Shown one piece after another: positions 34,440 to 45,816 of a DNA stretch of 64,000 bases (its first letter is position 1; the number at the start of each line of letters is the position of its first letter). The notes beneath the pieces are model-generated. The model saw only the letters and a list, made by a program, of their open reading frames with translations. It was not told the origin of the DNA and ran no database searches. This DNA is from Dipteronia dyeriana (taxonomy: Eukaryota; Streptophyta; Magnoliopsida; Sapindales; Sapindaceae): contig CM065303.1 in the NCBI GenBank assembly GCA_032871835.1, positions 57,016,597 through 57,080,596 on the forward strand, in the 5' to 3' direction. Made by a program: the position numbers and the translations under genes.

Positions 34440-37400
34440 GTTCGGTCAGATGGTGTTACCACTATTACGTCAGATTTGACACCAATCTTGTCTGGTGAGA
34501 GATTTACGAGTGTCATGTTGAATGAAAGGAACTTTGTTATATCATCTCAATCTTTGAAGCTATTTATTGTCGGGGTAATGTCTCTTGGCTCTTGAGTTTA
34601 TCCCCTTACTTGGCTGATTGTCCTCCTAAGGTTGATCAATGGGATATCGAAAATTAATTATTAGATTCTTAGATAGATGTTTGGGTCCATGGAATCCCAA
34701 GTTTTCAACATGTTTATGTACCATGAGACAATTAATAGTTTATGGACGGCCTTAACATCGATGTATGCTCATTCTAAGAATGATGCACATCTTTTTTAGT
34801 AGTGTTAGGAGGTTTTTCATGCCACCCAAGAAATCCTTGGTATGAGTGTTTCACAGTTCTTTAGGTTTATGCAGACACATTGGGATATGATGGCTAGGGA
34901 TGCACATTTGGGGAATGAGGATGGATATAGGTCCCCCTATCCCCATCCCCACTTCGTATACCTTTCCTCCATCCCCCCTCCCCCATTTCCCCATTTGGGG
35001 AAAATGGGGATGGGAAATTTTGGAGGGAGGTATATCCATCCCCATCCTCATTTCCTCACTTTCCTTGTTTTTTTTCGTATTTCTCCGTTTTTTCATTTTT
35101 TTTCATTTCTTCCGTTTTTCCATTTTTCCATTTAACTAAAAATTACAAATTAAACTAAAAAAAATAAATATTTCATTAGAAATACAAAATAAAACCCATT
35201 AATATATTACAAATACAAATATATATTATAATTATATTATATATGTTTGGGGGAAATGGGGAAATGGGTATAGGGGATCTCATCCCCATCCCCATTGCAA
35301 TATAATTGTGGGGAAAATGGGGAAATGGACCTCTTCCATCCCCATCCCCATCCCCATCCCCATTTCAATTTGGGGATGAATTTCATCCCCATCCCTTCCC
35401 ATTTCTCCATTTCCCAAAAAAAAAAAATCTTCAAATGGGGATGTGGACGCGGTGAATTGGGGTACCGGGGGAAAATGTGCATCTCTACTGATGGCTTAGT
35501 ATAAACTGGTTAGTGAGTATGGAAAGACGATATAATAGGCAGTCAAAAAGTTAGACCACATTCATACATACTTGTTTTCTTATGGGGATTAAGCTTGAGT
35601 TTGAGCGTCTACACATATAGATACTTGACTCTTTTCCAAGACCGTCTTTGATGGATACATTTGCCATTGTCTATTGGGGATTAGCATAAATGTCTCATTT
35701 CAACATCAACCCACTTGCTTGCTTCTGGAGGTCATTCTGATTAGATGGTTATTACCGCTTCTTCTAGGTCATCGGGATTATTATCCTTCTAGTGGAAAGA
35801 AGTATAGTCATCATTGTGGGAACATCGATCATATCATAAACACTTCCTAGAAGATTCATCTAAAGATAAGAATACATTTTAAAAGAACACAATCTAATAG
35901 TACGACAAACCCTCATACTAGAGTTAAAGTTGTTGTTGATATCTCTAACCCCTTTTATCTGTTTCTTACTACTCATATGGTAAAACTCCAGGCTCAGATA
36001 TCTCATATGACCTTTCTAATGTCATAAAGGTCCACTCTTGCACCTCATATGTCCTTTACCGCCTCCTCTACTACTTTATCCTCGGGTACTTATACTTATT
36101 TTCATATTCACTACGGGTCTCCTTCATGGGTTCGTGACTCCAATGCAAATGATCACATGATAGGTGAGTTGTTCTTATTTTCATCACTTTTGACTCATGC
36201 ACGTGCATCTGTTCAAGTAGCTGATGGCTCCGTCACAACTATTAGTAGTAATGGGGACTTCAGACTTTCCTCTGTTTTTCATGTTCCTAAATTTCCTTTT
36301 AACATTTTGTCAATTAGTTGTATTGCTAAATCCTTTGATTATGATATCATCCTCTTGTCTATTTATTATTTTTTGCAACACGGGGTTTCGAAGATGATTT
36401 TTGGTAGGGGATATAAGCGTGATGGACTATACTACTTCGAGGATCCACATCTTTCTCAGACTCATGATCCTACTTAACATGCCACTACCACACCAGCTTT
36501 TTATTTTCCAATTTCTGTTTCATCTAAAGACTTACATTTTCTATCTTGTTTCTAAGGGCTTTACACGGGTTCTTAGGAAGGATCTTATTATCACTTTTGC
36601 TCATGTAGCTAAGCTCACTACTATTTGGCTTCTTATCTCTCTTGTCGTTTTCCATTCATGGCATTTGCATCAAATGGATATCAATTAGAATGCTTTTTTG
36701 AATGTCGCCTTTGATGAAGTGATTTATACGGATCCTCCTCTGGGTTTTCGGGCTAATGAGGAGCATGCTGGAAAGGCTTGTTGTGTGAGAAAGTTGTTGT
36801 CTGGTTTGAAATAGTCTTTTAGAGCTTGGTTTGCTTGGTTTAATGAGGTGGTCCTTGGTGTGGAATTTTTGAAATGTCATTATTAACATACTTGCTTTGT
36901 TAAGGAAAATTTAAAGGGCAGTGCGTGATTTAATTTGTCTACATTTATGATATTATATTGACTGGAGATGATAACTTGGAATTGCCCAAGTAAAGAAAGA
37001 TCTCAGCTCTGTTTTCAACATTAAAGATTTATAAGGTTTGAAGTATTTTTTTAGGGATAGAGGTTGCTCGTTCTAGATGTGGAATTTCCCTCTCCTAACG
37101 GAAATATACTTTAGACCTTTTGAGTGATATTGGGATAACAAGGTATAGGCCTGCTTCTGCTCCGATACATCCGAATATGGAACTGTCAGTTGAATCTAGT
37201 GACCTTCCACCTGATCCATTTGTTTATCACATGTTGGCTCGGAGACTCATCTACCTAACCAATACTAGACTTGATTTGGCCTTCATTGTTAGCTTGGTGA
37301 GTCAGTTTATGCATGCTCCCCGTACTTCTCATACGGATGCAGTCTATCACAATCTGAGATAATCAAAGTCTTGTCTGAGTCTTGGTCGGGTCTTGGTCTT

Positions 37401-37850
37401 TTTTATGACTCAAACAATACTATTGATATATCATGTTTTACTGATATAGATTATGTTAGATATAAGACTGATAGGAGATCTATCTCTGGCTTATGCTCTT
37501 TTTATGGAACCAACTTCTTTCTTGGAAAAATGTAAAAAGCTGTCTATGATTTTCTAGTCCTTTACAGAAGCTAAGTACAAGGTTATGGCCTAGGACACTT
37601 GTGAGATCTGTTGGCTCCAAACCATCCTTGGAGAACTTGTCTTTCCCTTTTGTTTACCTTTGACATTGTACTGTAATACAAGTCAACTCTATATTAGTTT
37701 CAGTTTCTATTCTACATGAGAGGACCAAGCATATAAAGATTGATGTTCACTTAATTCGGGAGATAGTTAGATCCAGAGTTGTTTCTCCCATGTTTGTGCC
37801 ATCATCCAAACAGACTGTCGATGTTCTTACGAACATTAAATAAGCTTTTC
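34440..37850 (+). mobile_element. Ty1/copia relic B, heavily deleted
   Basis: Recognisable pieces in copia order: gag (about 34530-34860, LNERNFVISSQSLKLFI), a hAT insertion, a degraded zinc-knuckle stretch (about 35800), then protease and pre-integrase (36049-36477). There the active site reads DSNANDHM where DSGATDHM is usual. Next come a short reverse transcriptase piece (HLHQMDIN, then NAFLN, about 36660) and later RT and RNase H scraps to about 37850 (LARRLIYLTNTRLDLAF). Integrase is essentially absent and stops are frequent. Confidence 0.75.
34895..35487. mobile_element. hAT-type non-autonomous element in copia relic B
   Basis: TIRs TAGGGATGCACATTT and AAATGTGCATCTCTA, 8-bp flanks ATGATGGC and CTGATGGC (one mismatch). 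Subterminal ccccatcccc repeats reach five in a row at about 35338-35362. Same family as 28198-28679. Confidence 0.85.
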
Positions 37851-37864
37851 CATAAGTTTATTTT

Positions 37865-38150
37865 TTTCATTTTTTTAGATTCATTCTCAAAAATTAAACG
37901 AGTTTTTCCAAGAAAAATGCATTTGTAGATGAATAAAAAATATATATAGTTAAGGTGTGTAGAAAAATGGTTAGATGAAAAAGAGGTGAGAGAAAAAGAG
38001 GAAGAAAAGAGAAAGAAGAAGAACGAGTTGAGTTTTAAAGTTAGGTTCAGACCGGAGGTATTTTTCTCTCATTACATACTTATGTGCTAGTAAAATTCAA
38101 CTTATTAAATTAGTGCTAAGCCAATAAAATCAGCCCAATATAGTGCTAAC
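37865..38150. repeat. Right arm of the 5.3-kb spaced inverted repeat
   Basis: Inverse of 32815-33110. It starts just where the 3' LTR of copia relic B would be expected, so it may be that LTR. Confidence 0.6.
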
Positions 38151-38279
38151 TTTTTTTGATATCCCATTCTTTTATATTGGTTGGAAGAGGCACACCTCAC
38201 ACTTCTCATCCTCTTCAATAAGGGTGGTTTATATACGTGTTGTTAGATACTAAATGGTGGGGTATATTAACAAATAGAT

Positions 38280-39071
38280 CTAACTAATTACACCAAACTT
38301 CTATGAGGCTTTCTTTTTTAAACGTATAAATAATTTTATCAATAATTGACATTTAATTCCTTTACCGTTAGGATTTGACCGTTAAAAAATGGTAAAATAC
38401 GTAAATACCTACACAACAAAACCCATTTTTTAAAAAAAAAAAATTAAAAGTAAATATAACTTAGAGAAAGATTGATATTCACAGTCCATTGAAGGGTGCA
38501 TATCATATTATTAAACAAAATGATTTTTTTTTTTTAAAGAAGAAGCAAAAACTTAGTGAATATCTAGATTTGATCTCTACCGTCCATTTATGGAGATGGA
38601 CGGTGGAGATCCATCTCCATTGATAGAGATGGATGGAGATAATGAAGATCATTGGATCTCTCCACCTGGTTTTTGCTTCTTCTTCTTTAATTTTTTATTT
38701 TCCTTTTTAATTTTTTTAAATCGTTTTTTTTAAATAGGTGAGTCGGTAGTTTTTTTAAAAGGATTTTTTTTTTTTTTGTAATTTGAATCTTTTTAATTAT
38801 TTTTTAAGAAAATCTAAAATTTCAATTAATCATATTTTTTAAAAACTTTTTTTTCTAACTAATCTCCATTTTAATTTTTTTATTCAATTTTTTAAATATT
38901 GTTTTTAAAATTGCTTCAAATGACTAAATTACCCTTAGTTTTGACAGTCAAACTTGTTCAACGGTTAAGGTTGACCAACTTTGACTAACGGTATGGGAGG
39001 TGAATGTCAATTATTGATAAAGTAAATAAAACAGTAAACCTTAGGGGTGTTTGATGTAATTGGCTCTAACA
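38280..39071. mobile_element. Long-TIR non-autonomous element, about 790 bp
   Basis: Arms of about 110 bp: left with AATTACACCAAACTTC, TTTATCAATAATTGACAT and ACCGTTAGGATTTGACCGTT; right as inverse with AATTACATCAAACACC, TTTATCAATAATTGACAT and ACCGTTAGTCAAAG. No transposase; probably Mutator-like. A hairpin element sits inside at 38538-38690. Confidence 0.7.
38538..38690. repeat. Nested hairpin of about 150 bp
   Basis: The ends AAGAAGAAGCAAAAAC and GTTTTTGCTTCTTCTT are exact inverses. Between them gatctctaccgtcc and ggatctctccacc plus gagatgga motifs form further inverted matches. Possibly a small MITE nested in the larger element. Confidence 0.6.
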
Positions 39072-40068
39072 AATATTATGGGTGCAAGTATAAGTATTTA
39101 TTAATTAAATCTATAAATTGATGATTTAAATTAATAAATTAAATAACCAATTTAATTTAATTATTAATAAGTCAAAATAAAAAAGTAAAGGGGCGTGTTG
39201 AGAGCCTCCAATGCTTTTCATTTTATTTTAAACTTTTAATTATTTTTAATTTATTAGTTTAATAGTTGAACAAATATTTTTACTATTACGTGGGATGTAC
39301 TAACCAATTATAATATTTTTAAGAAAAATCAATAGAATGTACGTATAAAGAAAGGTGCACGCACAATTTTTCAACGAATATCGTTTCCGTTGGTCCAAAT
39401 GGCAGCCCACTTGAAGAATGAAGATGGCCCACTGTAAGCCCAACCCATTCAGAGAAGCAGATTTCATCCACTTTCGGTCCACGACAAGAGTGCGGTCATG
39501 AGTTGGTGGATATGGTCATTAAGGCCTTTAAAGCAATATCATCATCAAATATTAAAATCATTTAAATATATATATTACACTAATTAGGGATTAGAGGAGA
39601 GCGAAGTACTAAAACTCACAACCTTATATTCAGGAGTGAAGGACAAACCACTGAACCATCCTCATCTTGTTAAATCAATATCAACTTATTTCATAAATTT
39701 GGAAGAGATTAATGTTTGATAAAACTTTTTTAAAATGATTATTTAAGAATCCACCTTGATTAAACAGTGATTTTAAGAATAAAGTAGAATGTTACTTTTT
39801 AAAAGGAATTATTAAAGAAGATAAATGTTGTTAGCAATCCACTAATTATCAATTTACACTTCATTTTTTTTATTAATGATAATTTTAAATTGAATTAAAA
39901 CAAAAAAGTTCTATAGACACTCAAAACTATTTTAAAAAAAACAATTTTTTTTTCATTTTTTAGTTTTTTTTCCTCTTTTGTATTTTCTTTTCTATTTACG
40001 AACCTTAAAATATCTTTATCTTTTTCTCAAAATAATATTTTCTCACATAACATCAAACACTTAATCAT
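39072..40068. other. AT-rich DNA with a possible SINE relic
   Basis: No gene was seen. On the minus strand at 39560-39665, TGGTTCAGTGG (39648-39658) is a good tRNA-type A box and a degraded B box follows about 35 bases later (gtgagttttagtac), as in tRNA-derived SINEs. Confidence 0.4.
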
Positions 40069-40080
40069 TATCATCACCGG
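40069..40080. repeat. Target-site duplication of the LINE, left copy
   Basis: TATCATCACCGG here is identical to 55621-55632, 15.5 kb away. Confidence 0.9.
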
Positions 40081-40199
40081 GGTTTTTTTTTTGAAAAGGC
40101 AATTTATTGAGGAACCTAGAACACCAAGCCTAGGAAAAACAACAACACAAACCAGCCCAGATAGGGCACATAGAAACAGAGCACACAGACGCACATGCA

Positions 40200-43100
40200 C
40201 GCCTAGGAGAAAAGAGCAAAGGGAAAAGCACAAGAAACAACAGTTTGGTTCAAACCACTCATAGCTCCCTGCTTCACAAGAAAATCAGCAACAACATTGC
40301 CATTTCTGTTGACAAAACGAACCGACACCTTCTGCTTCAACCTGTGCAGAATTTCCTTAATCTCCAATAAGGAATCTAAGAACTGAATATTGTCGACCTC
40401 TACCCTAGTCACCCACGAGATGACAGATTTGGAATCACTCTCGATGACGACATTAACGCCAGCAGGACAATGGACCGACTCACACATCTGGCAAGCTTTG
40501 AGGATAGCTTCAACTTCAGCAGCAGAGGAAAGACAACACCTTATATAGGAAGAAAACATGCATAATGTAACACCATATTTATTACGAAGAATACCTCATA
40601 TACCTGACCGTCCAGGTTTGCCCCTGGTAGGCTCGTCAACATTAAACTTTAACTCCCTTTCCAGAGGAAGGCTCCAACTAATACTCACTTTCCTTTTCTT
40701 CTTAATGACATCAACACAACCAACCTTTAAATTCCTAATCAAAATTGAAGAAGACAAAGGAGACGCTGGACCACAATACTTGAACCAACATGCCACCCTT
40801 CATCTCACCGTATCCACAACTTTAACACCAAATAGTCCAGCAAATAGCATGAAAGATCACCTTCCACACTTTCCCACTGCTAACAACTGGACAAAAAAAC
40901 ATCCACCCGTCCATCCACATACTCAGATTCTTCAGAAGGCAAGCCAAAAACCGCCCACCATTTAAAGTAATTCGACCACAACACTTATGACTAGTTACAA
41001 CTAAGAAAAAGGTGATTGATAGACTCCTCCGTCTTCGCACAAAAGAGACACAACTGACTTCCAATCAACCCACCTGTGAACTTAGGCAAAAGCTCCCCAA
41101 CCAGCACTCTTTGATTGGCCAACATCCATATGAAAAGATCCACCTTAAGAGGCACCACCCCACTCTATAAAAGAGGATTAACAACAACCGTGGAATTGTT
41201 AGCCGTGACACTAGAGTTCCCTTCGGTAAGAACTAACCAAAAATTTACTAAAGGGAGTTAGAGTCCATATGAGAGAATCTGGATTTGGCTTCCTTATCCT
41301 GAACTTATCTAGCTCAGAGAGGAAAATGAACCAAACTGATTCCTCCCAACCTAGAATCGGTCTTCTGGTAGCTACTTGCCAATCCCAAACACTACCAATC
41401 CAATTACCAAACTCACTAACCATTCCAGTTTTATTCACCGCCAACGCATAGATCCTAGGGAATACCACTGCAAATGAACACCTTCCACCTTAAGATCCTT
41501 CCAAAAATGAGTTAGACCTCCATCCCCCCATCAACACTTTCAAGCCATCCGAAATAATACTTGTATACAAGGAACCTTCCTTCCAAAACCCACATACAAA
41601 CTTGATAAAAAGAGAAGCATGATTCCCTCCCTTCCAATCCCACACAAGGGACCGATGCTCAATCAGGTACTTATCACACAACACTCTTCTCTACAACGTC
41701 TCTTCCTCATTGCCAAACCTCCATATCCATTTGGCAAGCAAAGCTTTACCTTTGTCTTGAATTCTCCCAATTCCAATGATTCCTACAAAGGTAAGGCTAA
41801 TCAACCAGATGGATGTTCCTCTTGTCACCTTTAATACCCTAAAAGAAGTCTCGTTGAAGCTTCTCAATAGTCATAGCCACAGCCTTCGAAATCTAGAAAA
41901 CCGATAAGAAGTAAGTCGACAGGCTAGCTAACACAGATTTGATGAGAAGAAGGCGACCCGTTTTAGAAATGAAATGCATCTTCCACGAAACTAGCCTCGC
42001 GCGAACTTTTTCTAACATTGGCTCCCAAAATCCAATAGAAACGAGTTCCCTCCAAACGGCAGCCCTAAAAAAAATGATAAGAGAGAGACCTTTTTGCATC
42101 TACACAACTCAACCCGCTTATCCACCGCACAAGACCCTTTTCCCACTTTAACCACTCCAGACTTATGGAAATTAATTTTGAGGCCTGACCCAATTTCAAA
42201 GCACCTCAAAATTCTTCTCACATTTAACACCGACTCCGCATTAGGTTCCAAGAAAATAATTGTGTCATCCATAAATTGCAAATAAGTGAGATGAGTCATA
42301 TTCCTATCGAAAACTTTACCTTTAAGCAAGTTGAGATCCCTAGCTTTTAAGTTCCACCACAATATTGAACAAGAACGGGGACAAAGGATCTCCCCGACGA
42401 AGACCTATACCAATAACAAATTCTTTCGAAGGGCTCCCATTAACAAACACTGAGATCATGGTGAAGAGATGCATTTACTCATTCTACCTCTCCACTTTTC
42501 ACTAAAATCCATACCTTCAAGGCAAGAATCTAAGAACTTATGATCCACACTGTCATAAGCTTTTTCAAAGTTCAATTTCAGCATAATCCCCCCTTCTTTC
42601 TCACTCGTCCAACTACTTAACACCTCATTTGCTATAACAAAACTATCAATAATTTGACGCCTCGCTACAAAAGCCATCTGAGCTTTACCTATAACCTCGT
42701 TTGCCATATTTCTTAGCCTATTAGAAAGGACTTTCGCAAGCACTTTGTATAGGGAATTTACCAAGCTAATAGGTCTATAATCACTAAGGGAATTCGGGTT
42801 CACAATTTTAGGAATAAGAGTAATGAAACTATGATTAAGAGCCTTAACCTTTTGCACTATCATGGGAAATTCATTCATAAAGTCCATAAAATCTCCTTCA
42901 ATGTCCTTTCATTTTTTTTTAATAAAATGCACATTGAAACCATCTGGACCTGGTGCATTGTTCCCCATCGCAACCATTTAGAGCATCTCTCACCTCCTCA
43001 ACACTAAACGGCTCTTCAAGCAACCTTCTACTGTCTTCAAAAATCTGACTAAACTCAAAGCCTTCCAACCTAGGTATGCCACCTACCTTAGCTGATTCTT

Positions 43101-44412
43101 AAAAAAGTTGAAAATGCCTTCCCTGACTTGATTAGGACCAACACAAAGAACACTATTTATGGCAATATTGTCAATAAAATTCCTATGCCTTCGAGAATTA
43201 CAAACCATATGAAAAAAGTTAGAGTTCCTATCTCCCTCCATAAACCATTTAACTTTAGCCTTTTGCCTCCAATTTCTTTCCTCTTTTAATAGATCAGCCC
43301 ACATCTCAGCCATAATCTTGCGCCTTTGAGCTCTAAGCTTCGCATTCCAACTACTAACCTTGGCAGATAACTCAACAACCTCCAAACTAACTTCCATATT
43401 GTTCGAACTGCGATCCTCCAATTTAACCTCATTTTGCAACCATTTGAAGACCTTTTTAACTGTCCTAAGTTTAGCTGCCAACACAAAGCCTTTAGAACCA
43501 ACCACACTCTTAAGCTTCCAAGTATTCTTAGCTAACTCCATCACATCTTTATTTTTCATCCATGAATCGAAAAAACGAATGGGATAAAGACCTCATTCCT
43601 CCTTAGGAATACCAAGCCACACCGCTGAATGGTCCGAAAGAGATTTAGGAAGGTTTCGTTGAGATATATCTGGAAACCAGTGAAGAAGATCAGGCGACAC
43701 CAAAAATCTATCTAATCGAGCCCAAGATGCAACTTCTCTAGCATTGGACCAAGTAAACGGAAAATCTTACATCGGTAAATTCACTAACAAAGCGGCATCA
43801 ATAAAATTCCTGAAGTTCCTTAAATGAGACAAAATATGAGGACCTCATAATTTCTCCGAAGCATCTAAGACAACATTGAAGTCACCTCTAACAATCCAAG
43901 GAACCGAGAATCTCCTTTGATTCACCACAATGAACTCCCACAACTCAACCCTCTCGATATCTACATTCAACGCATACAGATTGCAAATAACTACCTTTTT
44001 TTTCAAGATAGCCAACTCCCCCAAAATAATAGAACATCTGTTAATATTTACACATGCCTTGGCATAGAAAGCTTCTTCAATCCACAAGGAAATTAACCCC
44101 TGAGGAGCCAACAACATCTACAATCATCCATTTAGTAAGAATTCTTCCTCTAAGCAACTAGACTAACCGGTAATCCACCGACCTTACGTTTGATTCTAGA
44201 AGGAGAAGAAAAGAAGACTTCAACTTCTTGACATGCTTACTGACAACAAGCCTCTTTTCAGGCTGACCAAGACCACGCACATTCCAAGAGATATAATCTA
44301 TAAAGAAAAAAGAAACCAACAAAAGACAACCTACACACACCTCTTTAGATTTCTGTAAAGAGAACTCTACCCTCATTTTCTCTGTTAGCGATTTCTTGGC
44401 ACAGGGTGTCAT
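40200..44412 (-). pseudogene. LINE ORF2: endonuclease, reverse transcriptase, zf-RVT, RNase H; broken
   Basis: Would nick target DNA and copy LINE RNA. The endonuclease starts YISWNVRGLG (about 44290) and keeps a VRGDFNVVLDASE segment (about 43860). A linker has WFMEGDRNSNFFH (about 43220). Reverse transcriptase has LIPKI, SDYRPISLVNSLYKVLAKVL, then FEKAYDSVDH (about 42530) and FMDDTIIFLEP (about 42250), where plant elements usually read FADD. The zf-RVT region (about 40820-41230) has PLKVDLFIWML and LCLFCAKTEE. RNase H (40200-40740) has KFNVDEPTRGKPG, AAEVEAIL and VIESDSKSV, giving the D, E and D residues. Many stops and frameshifts. Confidence 0.9.
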
Positions 44413-44439
44413 TATTCCCTATAAATTTAATGCCTAAAG

Positions 44440-45434
44440 CAACCCCTGTTTCCAGAACCTTGTCCATCTATTCTTCCGCACACCAACCGTCATCCTTCCC
44501 ATAAAACTGATTTGCCTCATCAAAGCTCACCCCCCTTACGACCGACTCCTCTATAACATTTGAAAAATTGTCTTCAAGTTCCAATTCAGATCCATCTGTC
44601 TCAAACAGAGCAGAATGTTTGGAAGTTCTTCTAGTACACATACCATGACTTGAGGGAGCTCTCACTCGTCTTCTTCCCCTTCCCCTGACTCCCCGGTTAT
44701 ATGACTGCTTCAATATGTCATCCACTCTTTTTTCACTATCCTGTGAACCGTCACCTTCTTTTCCACTACTTGAACCCATCAGCTCTTGAAATGGTTGAGG
44801 GATATCAACCTTGTTAAGGCCGAATCCAGGATCCACATATAGATCATTTGGATTAATAATGTTTTGTCCCAGAGGAGGCATCACAACAAAACCATATGTA
44901 ATGGGATCCGCCATCCTTATCAGCTTCTCATTCCCATTAATATGGCCCAACACTTCACTCCTCATTTGCTCAATCCGGCCCACCACAAAGCCTCTATTAT
45001 CCAACCTAGAATTAAAAGGCCACAAGAAGCTTCACCAATAAACGTTAGGCCTGTTCGAATCTGATGATTACCCACATCAACCTCATCTGATGAAAAACTG
45101 GCTTCACTAGAGGATTCTGACAATAAATTACCCTTTTTTCCTTTTCTGATTGACCTGCGATTCTAGAAGTAGGGTGGACTTTCTTAGCTTTCACAAAAGT
45201 TGTCTTCCCTTTATCAACTAAGCCATCAACGTTTTGACACCCCCATAAAAACTCTTCCATCCCTGTCAACATAGGTGTTGTGCAGCTCACCTATCTACCG
45301 TCTCGAACCCACCATACCACTTTCCTGAAACACGTATGGTATTACCAATTTGTACACTCCATCTGTATCTTCTTATATTTCACCGTGGGCCCTAGCTCTG
45401 CATCTACTTCTGCTCTTCTTGTCAAAAATCACTA
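44440..45434 (-). pseudogene. LINE ORF1, 3' part
   Basis: Continuation of ORF1 downstream of the gypsy insertion. The 185-codon frame at 44468-45025 is open, with a basic GRGRRRVRAP patch and an acidic tail (DGSELELEDN). It resembles the variable C-terminal half of plant L1 ORF1 proteins, which bind LINE RNA. No zinc knuckle was recognised. Between 45290 and 45434 the frame is broken. Confidence 0.7.
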
Positions 45435-45439
45435 GCTTC
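45435..45439. repeat. Target-site duplication of gypsy 2, left copy
   Basis: GCTTC, identical to 54521-54525. Confidence 0.9.
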
Positions 45440-45779
45440 TGATGTAAGACATGAGGAAGTTGCAGCCGTGGGAATCCGTCATGAGGAAGTTGATATTGTT
45501 AGTTAGTTTACTTGTTAGTTGAATTTTCTTGTTTTGCAAGACATTAGTTGTTAGTTTTGAAAATAGGAAATAAATCAAACCTGTTTGATATTAGTTTTCA
45601 GTCCGTTTAGGATTAGGAAATAAATCAAACTTGTTTGATATTAGTTGATTCTATTTATTTTCTATTTAAGCAAAGAGTCAGGGAGGTTGTAGGAATTATT
45701 ATTATTCATTCGTCAATAAAATTGTTCTTTGAACACAACTCTCTCGTGGATTCGAGATTATTTAGCTTCCGCTAAGTCA
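45440..45779 (+). repeat. 5' LTR of gypsy 2
   Basis: 340 bp, TG...CA ends. It holds two copies of a unit of about 52 bp (with ggaaataaatcaaac(c/t)tgtt), while the 3' LTR has three. A TATA-like ctatttaagc lies at about 45660. Confidence 0.95.
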
Positions 45780-45781
45780 AG

Positions 45782-45793
45782 TGGTATCAGAGC
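45782..45793 (+). other. Primer binding site of gypsy 2 (initiator tRNA-Met)
   Basis: TGGTATCAGAGC, an exact complement to the initiator tRNA-Met 3' end, two bases after the LTR. Confidence 0.92.
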
Positions 45794-45816
45794 CTACGCT
45801 CTCAGCAAAATTTCTG

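Noticed and set aside
40558..40965. Plus-strand open frame of 135 codons
   Set aside because: It is the shadow of LINE RNase H and zf-RVT coding on the minus strand and has no domain of its own.
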